From NCBI GenBank assembly GCA_937927915.1, contig CALGKB010000004.1, positions 372,001 to 436,000 of the forward strand: 64,000 nt of DNA, read 5' to 3'. Of the stretch, positions 28,861 through 38,357 are shown one piece after another (within the stretch, counting starts at the first letter, position 1; each line of letters begins with the position of its first letter). The notes under the pieces are model-generated. The model ran no database searches. It had not been told where the DNA came from and saw only the letters and a program-made list of their open reading frames with translations. The stretch is from an uncultured Pseudanabaenaceae cyanobacterium. Lineage in GTDB: Bacteria; Cyanobacteriota; Cyanobacteriia; Pseudanabaenales; Pseudanabaenaceae. Position numbers and translations under genes: made by a program.

Positions 28861-29169
28861 TTCGTTGGTCAGTTCCTCCATCTTCTCCTTCATAGTCTTG
28901 GCGGAGAGGTGATAGGCATTACGCATAGCGGTCAACACCAAATCCTCCAGTACTTCCTTGCCTTGGTTGATGGCTTCCTGGCTGATCACAATGCCTGTGG
29001 GTTCTTGGTTGCCTGTGACGGTCACTTTCACTAAGCCACCCCCCGCCTCTGCCTCCAGGCGCATATCCTCCAATTCCTGTTGCAATACTTGGGAGCGTTC
29101 CTTCAGTTGGGTTGCCTTTTGGAAAGCCTCCTTAATTTTGCCTAAGCCAAAACCGCCAAATCCTGCCAT
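28837..29169 (-). CDS. YbaB/EbfC-family nucleoid-associated protein
   Basis: 110 residues from the ATG at 29169; an upstream open frame reaching 29517 is not homologous. The family pattern is clear: a Gly/Phe-rich start, a helical coil (about 10-42), GLVKVTVTGNQEPTGIVIS, and a C-terminal helix. These proteins form tweezer-like dimers that bind DNA. It is convergent with rsgA and divergent from the acyltransferase gene. Confidence 0.92.
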   Translation of the reverse strand: MAGFGGFGLGKIKEAFQKATQLKERSQVLQQELEDMRLEAEAGGGLVKVTVTGNQEPTGIVISQEAINQGKEVLEDLVLTAMRNAYHLSAKTMKEKMEELTNELGLPGAL

Positions 29170-29299
29170 ATTTTTTCTGCGTGCGACTTCCCCTGTATTA
29201 TGACAGAAATCGGGCGGGGACGATCGGAAATCTGCCACAACCCCAGCACTGCCCTGGGACAATGCCTGCCATAGTAGAGAGGTAGTGATTGCAATAACT

Positions 29300-30652
29300 A
29301 TGCGGCAAGATTTGGTGCGACCTCCCCTAGAATTTCTCCCCCCCCGACCCAATCCCCTGGTGATAGGACTGGCAGACCTGCTGTTGCCCCTATGGGTGCG
29401 GTACAAATGCCGGATTAGAAAGATGACAACTGTAAATGCGGACAAGCTGGTGGCAATTGCCCAAGCCTTTTGGCAACAACAAGCACGGCTGATCTTTGCC
29501 TTCCGCCACCCCACCATCGATGACCAGTATGCCCTCCTCCACCTCTTTGGGCGCGTCTTGCCCCAAACTGCTAGCCAGATGGGGGTAAAATTAGACCGTC
29601 CCCTGCGTCCCTACTTTGCCTACGATCGGGGTATTCCCTTGTGGGCAGGGGAATTTATTACCTGGCTTTATCCCAGAATGGGGGGCATCTCCGTCTACCG
29701 CAGTAAGGCTGACCGCACCAGTCTCCAATTTATCCGCCAAACCCTCAGGGATGGTCTACAGCCCCTAGCGATCGCGCCAGAGGGGGGAACCAACGGCTGT
29801 AGTGAGGAAATTCGTAAATTGGAACCAGGAGTAGCGCAACTTGGTTTCTGGTGTGTAGAGGATTTGGTAAAGGCAAACCGATGGGAGCAGGTGTGGATTG
29901 TGCCCCTAGGCTTCCAGTACCTCTATGTCAACCTGGGTTGGGAGAAGTTAGACCACTTTTTATTACAACTGGAGCAGGACTGCGGCATTGTTAAACCCCT
30001 ACCCCGTTCTGCGGAGGAACGTTACCGACGGTTGTACGAACTGGGCAATTACATGATTGATTACGTCAGCCACCACTACCAAAAGTTTTACCCCCTACCC
30101 CTACCCGCTGCCCTCCAATCTGACCAACTGCAGACCCGCCTCCATGCCCTCCTAGACCACATCCTCACCATTGCCGAATATCACTTTGGCCTTAGCCCCA
30201 AGGGAGACTACATCGATCGCTGTCGCCGTTTGGAACAACTGGTGTGGGAGCAAGTGTTTCGTGGCGATATTAAAGATGTGAATGCCCTCTCTCCTTTTGC
30301 CAAGGGGTTTGCTAATCAGCTTGCCCAGGAAGCTCTCAACAGTGAATGGCATATGCGCCTGGCAGAATCCATCGTGCACATTTCTGGAGAATATGTAGTT
30401 GCCCATCCCTCCCCCACCCGCTTTGCCGAAACTCTACTGTTGGTATGGCGGGTCATCGATCGGGTCAAAGGCAATCCCTACGGTCGTCCTCCCTACCTGG
30501 GACTGCGGGACTGTCGCATCAGCATCGGGGAAATTCTCAACGTCAACGATCGCTATGGCAGCTACAAACAGAACCGCCCCACTGCCGTACAGGAACTGAC
30601 AGAAGAATTACAAAAAGAGATGCAAAAACTAATTGTGCCCTCCCCCCTCTAG
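29300..30652 (+). CDS. PlsC-like 1-acylglycerol-phosphate acyltransferase family protein
   Basis: 450 residues from the ATG at 29300; a GTG at 29285 is the alternative. The H-x4-D acyltransferase motif is FRHPTIDDQ (about 75-80). The glycerol-phosphate-binding block appears as IAPEGGTNGCSEEI. A long helical C-terminal half (about 230-450) is not typical of short PlsC enzymes and is of unknown role. Role: lipid acylation, substrate unknown. The 3' end overlaps trmD by 24 bp. Confidence 0.8.
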   Translation: MRQDLVRPPLEFLPPRPNPLVIGLADLLLPLWVRYKCRIRKMTTVNADKLVAIAQAFWQQQARLIFAFRHPTIDDQYALLHLFGRVLPQTASQMGVKLDRPLRPYFAYDRGIPLWAGEFITWLYPRMGGISVYRSKADRTSLQFIRQTLRDGLQPLAIAPEGGTNGCSEEIRKLEPGVAQLGFWCVEDLVKANRWEQVWIVPLGFQYLYVNLGWEKLDHFLLQLEQDCGIVKPLPRSAEERYRRLYELGNYMIDYVSHHYQKFYPLPLPAALQSDQLQTRLHALLDHILTIAEYHFGLSPKGDYIDRCRRLEQLVWEQVFRGDIKDVNALSPFAKGFANQLAQEALNSEWHMRLAESIVHISGEYVVAHPSPTRFAETLLLVWRVIDRVKGNPYGRPPYLGLRDCRISIGEILNVNDRYGSYKQNRPTAVQELTEELQKEMQKLIVPSPL

Positions 30653-31327
30653 GAAGCGCCTATAGAGATCGGGGCGGCGGCTTTGGGTGCGGCGAATTTG
30701 CTGTTCCCTCCGCCATTGGGCGATCGCGGCGTGGTTCCCTGTCAGGAGCACCTCTGGCACTTGCCAACCGCGAAACTCCCTGGGACGGGTGTACTGGGGA
30801 TAGTCCAACAACCCCGTTTCAAAACTCTCCTCCCTGAGGGAATCCTCCTTCCCCACAGTGCCTGGCAAAAGTCGCACCACCCCGTTAATCAGGGCGAGGG
30901 CGGGAATCTCCCCACAGGTCAAGACAAAATCCCCCAAAGACACCTCCCTGGTCGCCAAGTGCTCCGCTACCCGCTCATCTACCCCCTCATAGTTGCCACA
31001 GATCAATACCAACTGGGACTTCCTTGCCAACTCCTTCAACAGGGGCTGACCCATCACCTCCCCCTGGGGTGTCAGTAAAATCACCTCCCGATCGGGTAAC
31101 TGGGGCAAGGACTCCACGGCGGCAAAGAGGGGTTCCGGCTTGAGGAGCATCCCTACCCCTCCCCCGTAGGGTTCATCGTCTACTTTGTGATGGCGATCGG
31201 TGGTAAAGTCGCGGGGATTGGTGCAGACAACGGTAGCTATTCCCTTTGCCAGGGCTTTACCCAACAGCCCTACCTGCAGGGGGGAAGTAAAAAATTCTGG
31301 GAAGAGGGTGACTACATCAATGCGCAT
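30629..31327 (-). CDS. trmD: tRNA (guanine-37-N1)-methyltransferase
   Basis: 232 residues. It is a SPOUT-class enzyme with the trefoil knot: RIDVVTLFPEFF at the start, DDEPYGGGVGMLLKPEP, LICGNYEGVDERV, SLGDFVLTCGEIPALAL, and YTRPREFRGWQVPEVLLTGN. It methylates G37 and prevents +1 frameshifting. It is 3 bp downstream of a small coiled-coil gene on the same strand. Confidence 0.97.
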   Translation of the reverse strand: MRIDVVTLFPEFFTSPLQVGLLGKALAKGIATVVCTNPRDFTTDRHHKVDDEPYGGGVGMLLKPEPLFAAVESLPQLPDREVILLTPQGEVMGQPLLKELARKSQLVLICGNYEGVDERVAEHLATREVSLGDFVLTCGEIPALALINGVVRLLPGTVGKEDSLREESFETGLLDYPQYTRPREFRGWQVPEVLLTGNHAAIAQWRREQQIRRTQSRRPDLYRRFLEGGGHN

Positions 31328-31330
31328 CCC

Positions 31331-31699
31331 CTACTGTTTTTGTGCCCGCAGTTGTTCCAGTTCCTGACGCAGTTTGGCGATCTGCTCTGTCAACTCCCGC
31401 AATTCCTGTTCCGTGTTGTCTGGGACTGGCGTGGCTACCGCTGTCACTGTGGTTCCCGCTGCGTCCGATTTGGTATCTGGTGCCTGGGTACTGCGTGCCA
31501 TCATTTGGTCTACGTAGCTGCGGGCTTCTGCTTCGGTGCTTACCCCCTTAGCCACTAGTTCATCCAGGAAACGATCGAGGTCTTTGATGCGCTCTTCTCG
31601 CTTTGTGGCATCCTGGGTAATTTCCAACAGGATGGAAGTCAGACCTAAGGTCACGTAGTAGCCCCGTTGCAGCAATCTACCCAAGTCAATAGTATTCAT
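31331..31699 (-). CDS. Small phasin-like / thylakoid-associated-type coiled-coil protein
   Basis: 122 residues from the ATG at 31699. The N-terminal RLLQRGYYVTLGLTSILLE is followed by charged helical segments, a Thr/Ala-rich linker (about 72-92) and a terminal coiled coil (about 95-120). This layout resembles small cyanobacterial proteins annotated as phasin-like or thylakoid-associated; the match is by eye. It is upstream of trmD and divergent from prk across 111 bp. Confidence 0.65.
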   Translation of the reverse strand: MNTIDLGRLLQRGYYVTLGLTSILLEITQDATKREERIKDLDRFLDELVAKGVSTEAEARSYVDQMMARSTQAPDTKSDAAGTTVTAVATPVPDNTEQELRELTEQIAKLRQELEQLRAQKQ

Positions 31700-31810
31700 A
31701 AGTGCCTCCCGCAACTCCACTCCTATTATGTGCCACAACCTAGAGGGGCGGGGTAGGTTTTCCCCCATTTCTGGTAAAGTATTAAGAGTTACTTAAACAA
31801 GTTTAAGAAT

Positions 31811-32818
31811 ATGAGCAAAAAGCCAGATCGCGTTGTGATCATCGGTGTGGCAGGAGACTCCGGTTGTGGCAAGTCAACTTTCCTACGCCGTCTTGCAGAC
31901 CTTTTTGGAAAAGATTTAATGACCGTGATTTGTTTAGACGACTACCACAGCCTCGATCGAAAACAACGAAAGCAGACTGGCATCACTGCCCTTGACCCCA
32001 GGGCGAACAATTTTGACCTCATGTATGAGCAGATTCGGGACTTAAAGGCAGGGAAATCTGTGATGAAGCCCATCTACAACCACGAAACGGGCACGATCGA
32101 CCCCCCTGAGCTGGTAGAACCGACGGAAATCATCGTCATTGAAGGTCTCCATCCCCTGTATGATGAGCGGGTACGGCAGTTGGTGGATTTCAGTGTCTAT
32201 CTCGACCTGAGCGAACCAGTCAAAATTGCCTGGAAGATTAAGCGGGACATGGCGGAACGCGGTCATACCCTCCAGGATGTGCTGCAAGCGATCGAAGCAC
32301 GCAAGCCGGACTTTATGGCTTACATCGATCCCCAGAAGCAGTACGCTGACGTTGTTATTCAAATTCTACCCTCTAATTTGGTGTCTGAAGACCCTGACCA
32401 CAAATACCTACGGGTGCGCCTGATCCAGAAACAGGGCGTGGATGGCTTTGAGCCTGTCTATCTCTTTGACGAAGGTTCCACTATTACCTGGACTCCCTGC
32501 GGTAAGAAACTGACCTGCTCTTACCCTGGTATGCGCTTCTACTACGGACCAGAGGAATATTACGGGCATCCTGTCACTGTTCTGGAAGTGGATGGGCAAT
32601 TTGAGCGCCTCGATGAAGTGATCTACATTGAGAATCACCTGAGTCGTCTGTCCACCAAGCACTACGGGGAATTGACGCAGCTGCTCCTTCGGCACCCCGA
32701 CTACCCCGGTTCTAATAACGGCACAGGCTTACTGCAAGTGATCGTAGGTTTGAAGATGCGGGCGATGTACGAAAAACTCACCCAAAAAGAGGCGGTGTTA
32801 GTGGGTGCGGCACATTAG
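31811..32818 (+). CDS. prk: Phosphoribulokinase
   Basis: 335 residues. The P-loop GVAGDSGCGKST contains Cys19, and Cys41 lies in VICLDDYHS. This is the pair oxidised to a disulfide and bound by CP12/GAPDH in cyanobacteria and plants. Further motifs are VIEGLHPLYDERV and FYYGPEEYYGHPV. It makes ribulose-1,5-bisphosphate in the Calvin cycle. The 3' end overlaps a phosphoesterase gene by 14 bp. Confidence 0.98.
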   Translation: MSKKPDRVVIIGVAGDSGCGKSTFLRRLADLFGKDLMTVICLDDYHSLDRKQRKQTGITALDPRANNFDLMYEQIRDLKAGKSVMKPIYNHETGTIDPPELVEPTEIIVIEGLHPLYDERVRQLVDFSVYLDLSEPVKIAWKIKRDMAERGHTLQDVLQAIEARKPDFMAYIDPQKQYADVVIQILPSNLVSEDPDHKYLRVRLIQKQGVDGFEPVYLFDEGSTITWTPCGKKLTCSYPGMRFYYGPEEYYGHPVTVLEVDGQFERLDEVIYIENHLSRLSTKHYGELTQLLLRHPDYPGSNNGTGLLQVIVGLKMRAMYEKLTQKEAVLVGAAH

Positions 32819-33722
32819 GATTGCCATCGTCGGGGATATCCACGACCAGTGGGACGGGGGGGACCATCTCGCTCTCTCCCATCTAAAACCCGATTTGGTG
32901 CTGTTTGTGGGGGATATTGGCAACGAAGCTGTCGCCCTCGTGGAATTAATCAACACCCTTGACATTCCCAAGGCGGTCATCCTGGGCAACCACGATGCCT
33001 GGTACACAGCCTCGGAGTGGGGTAGAAAGAGGTCTCCCTACAAGGGGGAAGGGCAGGGCTGTCGGGTCCAACGGCAACTGGAAATTCTAGCGGACTGTCA
33101 CGTGGGCTATGGCTACAAAGATTTCCCTGCCCTGGGTTTGTCGGTGGTGGGGGGTAGGCCCTTTAGTTGGGGGGGGGCGGAATGGAAGAATGGCAGTTTC
33201 TATGCCGAACGGTTTGGGGTGACGGATTTTCAATCTTCCCTGGATTTGATCTGCGCCCAGGCAGGGCAGGCTCAATTTCACAACCTCATCTTTCTGGGGC
33301 ATAACGGTCCCATTGGTTTGGGGGCACAGCCCTCTGCTCCCTGTGGCAAGGATTGGAAGCCCCTCGGCGGCGATTACGGTGACCCCGATTTTTACAGTGC
33401 CATTGAGTTCTGTCGCCAGACCCACGCGATTCCCCTCGTCGCCTTTGGCCATATGCACCACCATCTCAAGGTAGAGCCTTACCAAAGGGAAACGATCGTT
33501 GTGCAACGGGGGACAGTCTACATCAATGCTGCCTGTGTGCCGCGCTGGCGGTTGGTGGGGGATACTATCTTTCGCTTTTTTACAGTTGTAGAGTTAGTGG
33601 ATTATCAGGTGGAGTCTGTCAGGCAACTGTGGGTGGAGCAAAACGGCACGATCGGGACAGAGGTAGTTACTAAAATAGCAACTGCACCTGGGAACCTTTG
33701 TCAGTTTTCACTACTTCAATGA
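32805..33722 (+). CDS. Calcineurin-like metallophosphoesterase (cyanobacterial type)
   Basis: 305 residues starting at a GTG inside the prk 3' end. All metallophosphoesterase blocks are present: GDIHDQWDGGD, FVGDIGN, LGNHDAWY, FLGHNGP and FGHMHHHLK. Length and motifs fit the cyanobacteria/plant phosphoesterase subfamily. The substrate is unknown. The coupling to prk is by overlap only. Its last 53 bp overlap the convergent sbcC gene. Confidence 0.87.
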   Translation: MRHIRIAIVGDIHDQWDGGDHLALSHLKPDLVLFVGDIGNEAVALVELINTLDIPKAVILGNHDAWYTASEWGRKRSPYKGEGQGCRVQRQLEILADCHVGYGYKDFPALGLSVVGGRPFSWGGAEWKNGSFYAERFGVTDFQSSLDLICAQAGQAQFHNLIFLGHNGPIGLGAQPSAPCGKDWKPLGGDYGDPDFYSAIEFCRQTHAIPLVAFGHMHHHLKVEPYQRETIVVQRGTVYINAACVPRWRLVGDTIFRFFTVVELVDYQVESVRQLWVEQNGTIGTEVVTKIATAPGNLCQFSLLQ

Positions 33723-36678
33723 TGGTGGAGAATGCTTCCTTGAGTTTGGGGATGTGGGTGATAACTAAAATACAGGCAAAGTCCTGGGCAATGGCTTCAA
33801 TAGCAGCTACTAGCCGCTCGCAACCCACCTCATCTTGACTGCCGAAACCTTCGTCAATAATGAGGGTTTGTAATGTGCCGCCGGTGCGCTGGGCAAGAAT
33901 GCGAGAGAGGGCTAGACGGACGGCAAAATTGATGCGAAAAGCCTCCCCCCCAGAGTAGGTTTCGTAGGGTCTGGTGCCACGACTATCGGCAATTTCTATG
34001 TCTAGGGTTTCAATAAGTTTATCAGATTTTTTGCTGGATTTCTGAGTGATGAAACGGAGGCTGAGTTGATAGTTGGTCAGTTGACCGAGGATGTGATTAG
34101 CCTCTGCTTCAATTTGGGGGATAATCGTTTCAATGACTAGGGTGGGAATGCCATTTTTGCCAAAACAGTTTGCCAACTCTTGATAGACCCTCTGTTTGTG
34201 TTCTAGTTGTTGCTTTTGCCTTTGTAATTCCTGCAGTTGTTCTCGATAGCTGTGCATTTGGTGGCAGAGCTGTTCCAGTTTGCCAATTTCGATCGTATAC
34301 TTTTCCAACTCTTCCTTGTGGGCGGCAATCTCCTGGCTAATTCTATGGATGGCAGGGGCATAGTCGGGGCAGTTTTCTAGTAATGCTTGATATTGTTCTT
34401 TCTCCTGCTGCCAGTTAGCAATTTGGGTTTGTTTTTGCTGTAAAAGTTGACAGGTGTAGTGATACTGTTGTTGCACTTGGGGGAGTTGTTGCAGGGCAAG
34501 TTGTAGCTCTTGGTATTGCAGGAGATAGGGTTTATATTCCGCCTGGGTGTGGCTGATTTGTTGATGGAGAGTGGGGCTATAGGCAAGGGTTTGTAATTCT
34601 TGGTCACACTGCTGGATTTGTGCCTGCAGATGGGGGGCAATTTGTTGTTGCTGTAGCCGATTGGTCAATTTTTGCATTTGCGCCTCTATTGACGGCAGGG
34701 CATTGGTGATTTGCTGCAGTTGTTGTTGTGCCTGTTTGAGTTCTGCTAGTTTGATTTCTGACCACCGCAATCTCTCCACTTCATTTCTGATCAGGGCGTG
34801 GTCCCTCTCATCATAGCCAATTTGCCTGATACTCTCTTTTAAGAGCTGTATCTCTGTCTCTATCTCTGGCGCCAGGTTGTGTTGGTTAAGCTGGGTCTCG
34901 ATCGTTTGTATTTGTTGGGTGAGAAGAGCAAGATGATGGGTAATTTCCGTCATTTTTTCCAGTTGGGATTGGAGTCTCCCTTTTTGTTCCAGCAGACTGC
35001 TGTAGGGTTGTAATTCCTGGCGCAGACGGATGTACTCTTCCCGCAGCACTTTGATTTCCGTTTCTGATGTTGCCTGTTGCTCTTTGATTAACCATACTTC
35101 CATTTGCAGTTCTTGCAAGAGTTTTTCGTGCTTCTGCTGTACATATTGACGGTGATGGAGATTGAGGGGTTGGTCACAGAGGGGACAGTTGGCTTGCGGT
35201 GCTTTGATTTGTTGCAGATTGATTGTCGTCTGTTTGATTTTTTCTTCCAACTCCTGCAGTCTTACTTTTAGTCGTTCTAGGAAATCCCGCCGTTCTAAGC
35301 CTTTTTCATGTACCCGTTGCTGGTAGACCTGTTTTTTGTGCAGTTCGCTGATTTGTTGTTCCAATACCTGTAGTTGTTGCTGGAGGGGTTGTTGTTGGGC
35401 TAATTGCTTTTGCAGTTGATCTTTTTGTTGCAGGAGTGCCTCCTGTTTTGCCTGTAAATTTGCTTGGATTTGTTGTCGTTGGCGTTCTAAATTCTGCAGT
35501 CTCTGTTGTAGGGGGGTAACCTGTGCCTGCCGCCGATCGTACTCCTGTAATTGTACTTTCTGTGCCTGGTATTGCTGATAGGTAGACTCAATTTCTAGCT
35601 GTCGTTGCAGAATTTTTTGCAGCTGTTGCCGCTGTCTGTATAGTTCCTCCCGCTGGGTGTGGTATTGCCGTATCTCTAGCCTGATCTCTGTCTCTATTTG
35701 CTGTAACTGTTCCCGTAGTTGTTGTCGCCTGTCTATAATCTGCTGATACTGACTTTGTTTGTGGGTCATCACCGTCAGTTGCTGGCTAATCTGTTGATAT
35801 TTGTTATAATTTTCCTCAATCAATTCTCGCTTTTTAATTACGTTTCCTAGCTGTTCCCATTGGCGGTGTTGTGCTTGCCGCTGCTGTTCTAGCCCCTGCT
35901 TTTCTTCTTTTCCCTGCTGAATTTGCCCCTGTAACCATTCAATTTTTTGCAATAATTCACTGCGGTAGCGCTGTTGGGCTTCCCACTCCTGTTTTTGTGC
36001 CTCCTGCTCCCTAATTATCTCCCTTAACCTCTGTCTGTCCTGCTGTAGAGCTGCTAGCTTTGCTGCTACCTGACTCTGGGTTTGTAACTGTTGCTGTAAC
36101 CGATCGATTTGCTGATTAATTACTGTTAACTCTCCCTTGGTTTGCCTGGCAATATCCTTAGCACGATCGGCAAGGACTTCGTATTGGTCTAATTGCAGAA
36201 TTTCTGCCAGCAATTGCTTGCGTTCTGGGGGGCGTTTGAGCATCAATTCGTCCGCTTTCCCCTGGCGTAAATAGGAACAGTAGATGAAAGTTTCATAGTC
36301 CATTTGCAGTTGTTGGTTGAGCATTTGTTGCGTTGCCCGCAGTCCCCGCTCCGTCAGGGAACGGAATTTGCCATTGCTTAGTATCTGCACCTCCAGTTGG
36401 CTGGCTTGTCCCCGCACCCGCGTCCGCAACACCCGATAACAATTCCCCCGATTGAGAAATGTAAAATCCACCTGCATTTCCTTCTGTCCCTGGTAAATGA
36501 GGTCATCTTCCGCCTCTGCTCGCGATTTTCCCCACAAAACCCAAGTTATGGCATCCAACAAAGAGGACTTCCCCGCACCATTTTCCCCACAAATACAAGC
36601 AGTGTGTAAGCCCTCCAAGGGCAAGACAGTGTGGGTATGGCTTAAAAAATTTTTCAGGACTAATTTCTGTGGTATCAT
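33670..36678 (-). CDS. sbcC: SbcC/Rad50-like exonuclease ATPase
   Basis: 1002 residues. The N-terminal Walker A is CGENGAGKSSLLDAITWVLWG. Two very long Gln/Leu-rich coiled coils (about 170-850) flank a zinc-hook motif, CPLCDQPL, near residue 495. The C-terminal signature is TYSGGEAFRINFAVRLALSR, and Walker B is TLIIDEGFGSQD. With SbcD it processes DNA ends and hairpins. No SbcD nuclease gene is adjacent. Confidence 0.93.
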   Translation of the reverse strand: MIPQKLVLKNFLSHTHTVLPLEGLHTACICGENGAGKSSLLDAITWVLWGKSRAEAEDDLIYQGQKEMQVDFTFLNRGNCYRVLRTRVRGQASQLEVQILSNGKFRSLTERGLRATQQMLNQQLQMDYETFIYCSYLRQGKADELMLKRPPERKQLLAEILQLDQYEVLADRAKDIARQTKGELTVINQQIDRLQQQLQTQSQVAAKLAALQQDRQRLREIIREQEAQKQEWEAQQRYRSELLQKIEWLQGQIQQGKEEKQGLEQQRQAQHRQWEQLGNVIKKRELIEENYNKYQQISQQLTVMTHKQSQYQQIIDRRQQLREQLQQIETEIRLEIRQYHTQREELYRQRQQLQKILQRQLEIESTYQQYQAQKVQLQEYDRRQAQVTPLQQRLQNLERQRQQIQANLQAKQEALLQQKDQLQKQLAQQQPLQQQLQVLEQQISELHKKQVYQQRVHEKGLERRDFLERLKVRLQELEEKIKQTTINLQQIKAPQANCPLCDQPLNLHHRQYVQQKHEKLLQELQMEVWLIKEQQATSETEIKVLREEYIRLRQELQPYSSLLEQKGRLQSQLEKMTEITHHLALLTQQIQTIETQLNQHNLAPEIETEIQLLKESIRQIGYDERDHALIRNEVERLRWSEIKLAELKQAQQQLQQITNALPSIEAQMQKLTNRLQQQQIAPHLQAQIQQCDQELQTLAYSPTLHQQISHTQAEYKPYLLQYQELQLALQQLPQVQQQYHYTCQLLQQKQTQIANWQQEKEQYQALLENCPDYAPAIHRISQEIAAHKEELEKYTIEIGKLEQLCHQMHSYREQLQELQRQKQQLEHKQRVYQELANCFGKNGIPTLVIETIIPQIEAEANHILGQLTNYQLSLRFITQKSSKKSDKLIETLDIEIADSRGTRPYETYSGGEAFRINFAVRLALSRILAQRTGGTLQTLIIDEGFGSQDEVGCERLVAAIEAIAQDFACILVITHIPKLKEAFSTIIEVVKTDKGSQVQLLF

Positions 36679-36734
36679 TTCCTGCCTTCGCGTTATGCTA
36701 ATAGTTAAAATATAACGCCTCCTCTACCTAGATT

Positions 36735-37064
36735 ATGGAGCTGCAAACTCGCATCGCTCGACAACGCGTTCTGCATATCATTGACTCCTATCACCTACGG
36801 GGCAATGATCCTGAGCAATTTAACCAGCGCCTAGAACAACTTTTTGCTATCTACCAAACCAGCGAAATTGAATTAGCGATCGTGGATACCCTCGTTACCA
36901 CCTGGACTATCTTACCCCCCGTCAAAGGTATTGATTTTATCGATCGGGTAGAATTTCGGCTGACTGCAAATCTCCCCCCCCTCGTATCGACAATTCACTA
37001 CCAGGCAATCACAGGATTAGATGGCACTCACCTCTTCCAGCGGGATAATGTTAAGATAAATTAA
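36735..37064 (+). CDS. Conserved-looking hypothetical protein, 109 aa
   Basis: I do not recognise this protein. It is small and soluble, with a helical N-terminal half (HIIDSYHLRGNDPEQFNQRL) and a beta-rich second half (FRLTANLPPLVSTIHYQAIT). There is no signal peptide or membrane helix. It is 18 bp upstream of a transporter gene and divergent from sbcC. Codon use is typical of the window. Confidence 0.72.
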   Translation: MELQTRIARQRVLHIIDSYHLRGNDPEQFNQRLEQLFAIYQTSEIELAIVDTLVTTWTILPPVKGIDFIDRVEFRLTANLPPLVSTIHYQAITGLDGTHLFQRDNVKIN

Positions 37065-37082
37065 CAATTTCCTGGTCTGGCT

Positions 37083-37976
37083 ATGGGAAAACTGGTGCTG
37101 TTGTTGCCCTTTTTTCTGTGGGGAACGGCAATGGTGGTGATGAAATCCGTCTTACCCCACACAACACCGCTGTTTATGGCGGGTTTGCGCCTTGTGCCGG
37201 CGGGAACACTCCTGTTGCTGGTGGCGAAGTGGTTGCAGCGTCCTCAGCCCAAAACAGGGCGGGCATGGGCATGGATTGCTGTGTTTGCTTTCTTTGATGC
37301 TTTTCTCTTTCAGCTGTTTTTAGCCCTGGGTTTGACGGAAACGGGGGCAGGGCTGGGTTCGCTGTTGATTGATTCCCAACCGATCGCGGTGGCAGTGCTT
37401 GCCTTTCTCATCTACAAGGAAAAAATCGATCGGTATTGCGGTTTGGGTTTAGCCTTAGGCATTGTGGGGATTACGTTGGTGGGGATGCCCGCCGAAGTGC
37501 GGGATTTAGTCTTGGCAGGGGATTGGCTGGGTGTATGGCAGGCGGGGTTGTTTGCTAGGGGGGAGTGGTTTATGTTGGCGGCTGCCCTGGCAATGGCGAT
37601 CGGGACAATTCTAATTAGACCAGTGGTGGCGGTGGCTGACCCCCTGGTGGCGACGGGTTGGCATATGGTGTTGGGAGGCTTACCCCTGTTGCTGTGGTCA
37701 TTGCCAGACAGTGATGCCTGGGGCAGTTTGTCAGGAATGGACTGGGTTGGTCTCCTCTACATGAGCGTCATGGGGAGCGCGATTGCCTATGGTTTGTTCT
37801 TCTATTTCGCCTCTAGGGGGAATCTCACCTCCCTGAGTGCCCTTACCTTCTCTACGCCTATGTTTGCCCTCTTGTTTTCCAGCTTCTTCCTGCAGGAGCG
37901 CCTTGCCTGGGTGCAATGGTTAGGCGTTGTGGTTACACTGGGGAGCATCTACCTAGTGAGCCGCGCCCATGACTAG
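37083..37976 (+). CDS. EamA/DMT-family transporter
   Basis: 297 residues with about ten hydrophobic helices arranged as two EamA repeats (about 1-130 and 155-292). Typical motifs are FLWGTAMVVMK at the start, SAIAYGLFFYFASRGN, and FSTPMFALLFSSFFLQERL. The substrate cannot be predicted. It overlaps the following DUF309 gene by 8 bp and heads a string of co-directional genes reaching 42313. Confidence 0.9.
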   Translation: MGKLVLLLPFFLWGTAMVVMKSVLPHTTPLFMAGLRLVPAGTLLLLVAKWLQRPQPKTGRAWAWIAVFAFFDAFLFQLFLALGLTETGAGLGSLLIDSQPIAVAVLAFLIYKEKIDRYCGLGLALGIVGITLVGMPAEVRDLVLAGDWLGVWQAGLFARGEWFMLAAALAMAIGTILIRPVVAVADPLVATGWHMVLGGLPLLLWSLPDSDAWGSLSGMDWVGLLYMSVMGSAIAYGLFFYFASRGNLTSLSALTFSTPMFALLFSSFFLQERLAWVQWLGVVVTLGSIYLVSRAHD

Positions 37977-38352
37977 CCAATCAAATTCCCCCCTAGGACC
38001 TAACTCCTGTGACGGGAAGGAAGCTCTCGCAACCGCGGTGGCACTTTTCAACCAACAGGACTTTTATCCCTGTCACGACATCCTGGAAGCAATCTGGCAT
38101 GAGGCGGCACCAGCAGAGCGCAATTTTTACCAGGGACTACTACAGGTGGCGGTGGGTTGCTATCACCTGCAGCGGGGCAACACCAACGGAGCAAAGATGC
38201 TGCTGGGGGAAGGTATTTATCGCCTACGGCAGTACCCAGAGGACTATCACCACCTCGATCTGGGACACCTACTGGTAGGGGCAGAAAATTTACTCCTTGC
38301 TCTCCAGACAAATGCCCCACTCCCCCCCTACCCTCGACTGCGGTATTATTAA
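37969..38352 (+). CDS. DUF309-family protein
   Basis: 127 residues. It carries the DUF309 signature FNQQDFYPCHDILEAIWHEA, followed by RNFYQGLLQVAVGCYHLQRG. It is an all-helical soluble family of unknown function, common in cyanobacteria. Its start lies inside the transporter's 3' end. Confidence 0.87.
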   Translation: MTSQSNSPLGPNSCDGKEALATAVALFNQQDFYPCHDILEAIWHEAAPAERNFYQGLLQVAVGCYHLQRGNTNGAKMLLGEGIYRLRQYPEDYHHLDLGHLLVGAENLLLALQTNAPLPPYPRLRYY

Positions 38353-38357
38353 GAAAG

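Noticed and set aside
28837..29517. 226-residue extended form of the YbaB protein
   Set aside because: Residues upstream of the ATG at 29169 are basic, Arg/Ser-rich and non-homologous, and they overlap the 5' end of the divergent acyltransferase gene.
32805..33722. Phosphoesterase next to sbcC as SbcD
   Set aside because: It is convergent rather than co-operonic and short (305 aa), and its motifs fit another calcineurin-like subfamily.
33800..36200. Apparent Gln/Leu-rich repeats in sbcC (and in smc)
   Set aside because: They are heptad coiled coils coded with CAG/CAA/TTG-type codons, not a tandem nucleotide repeat.
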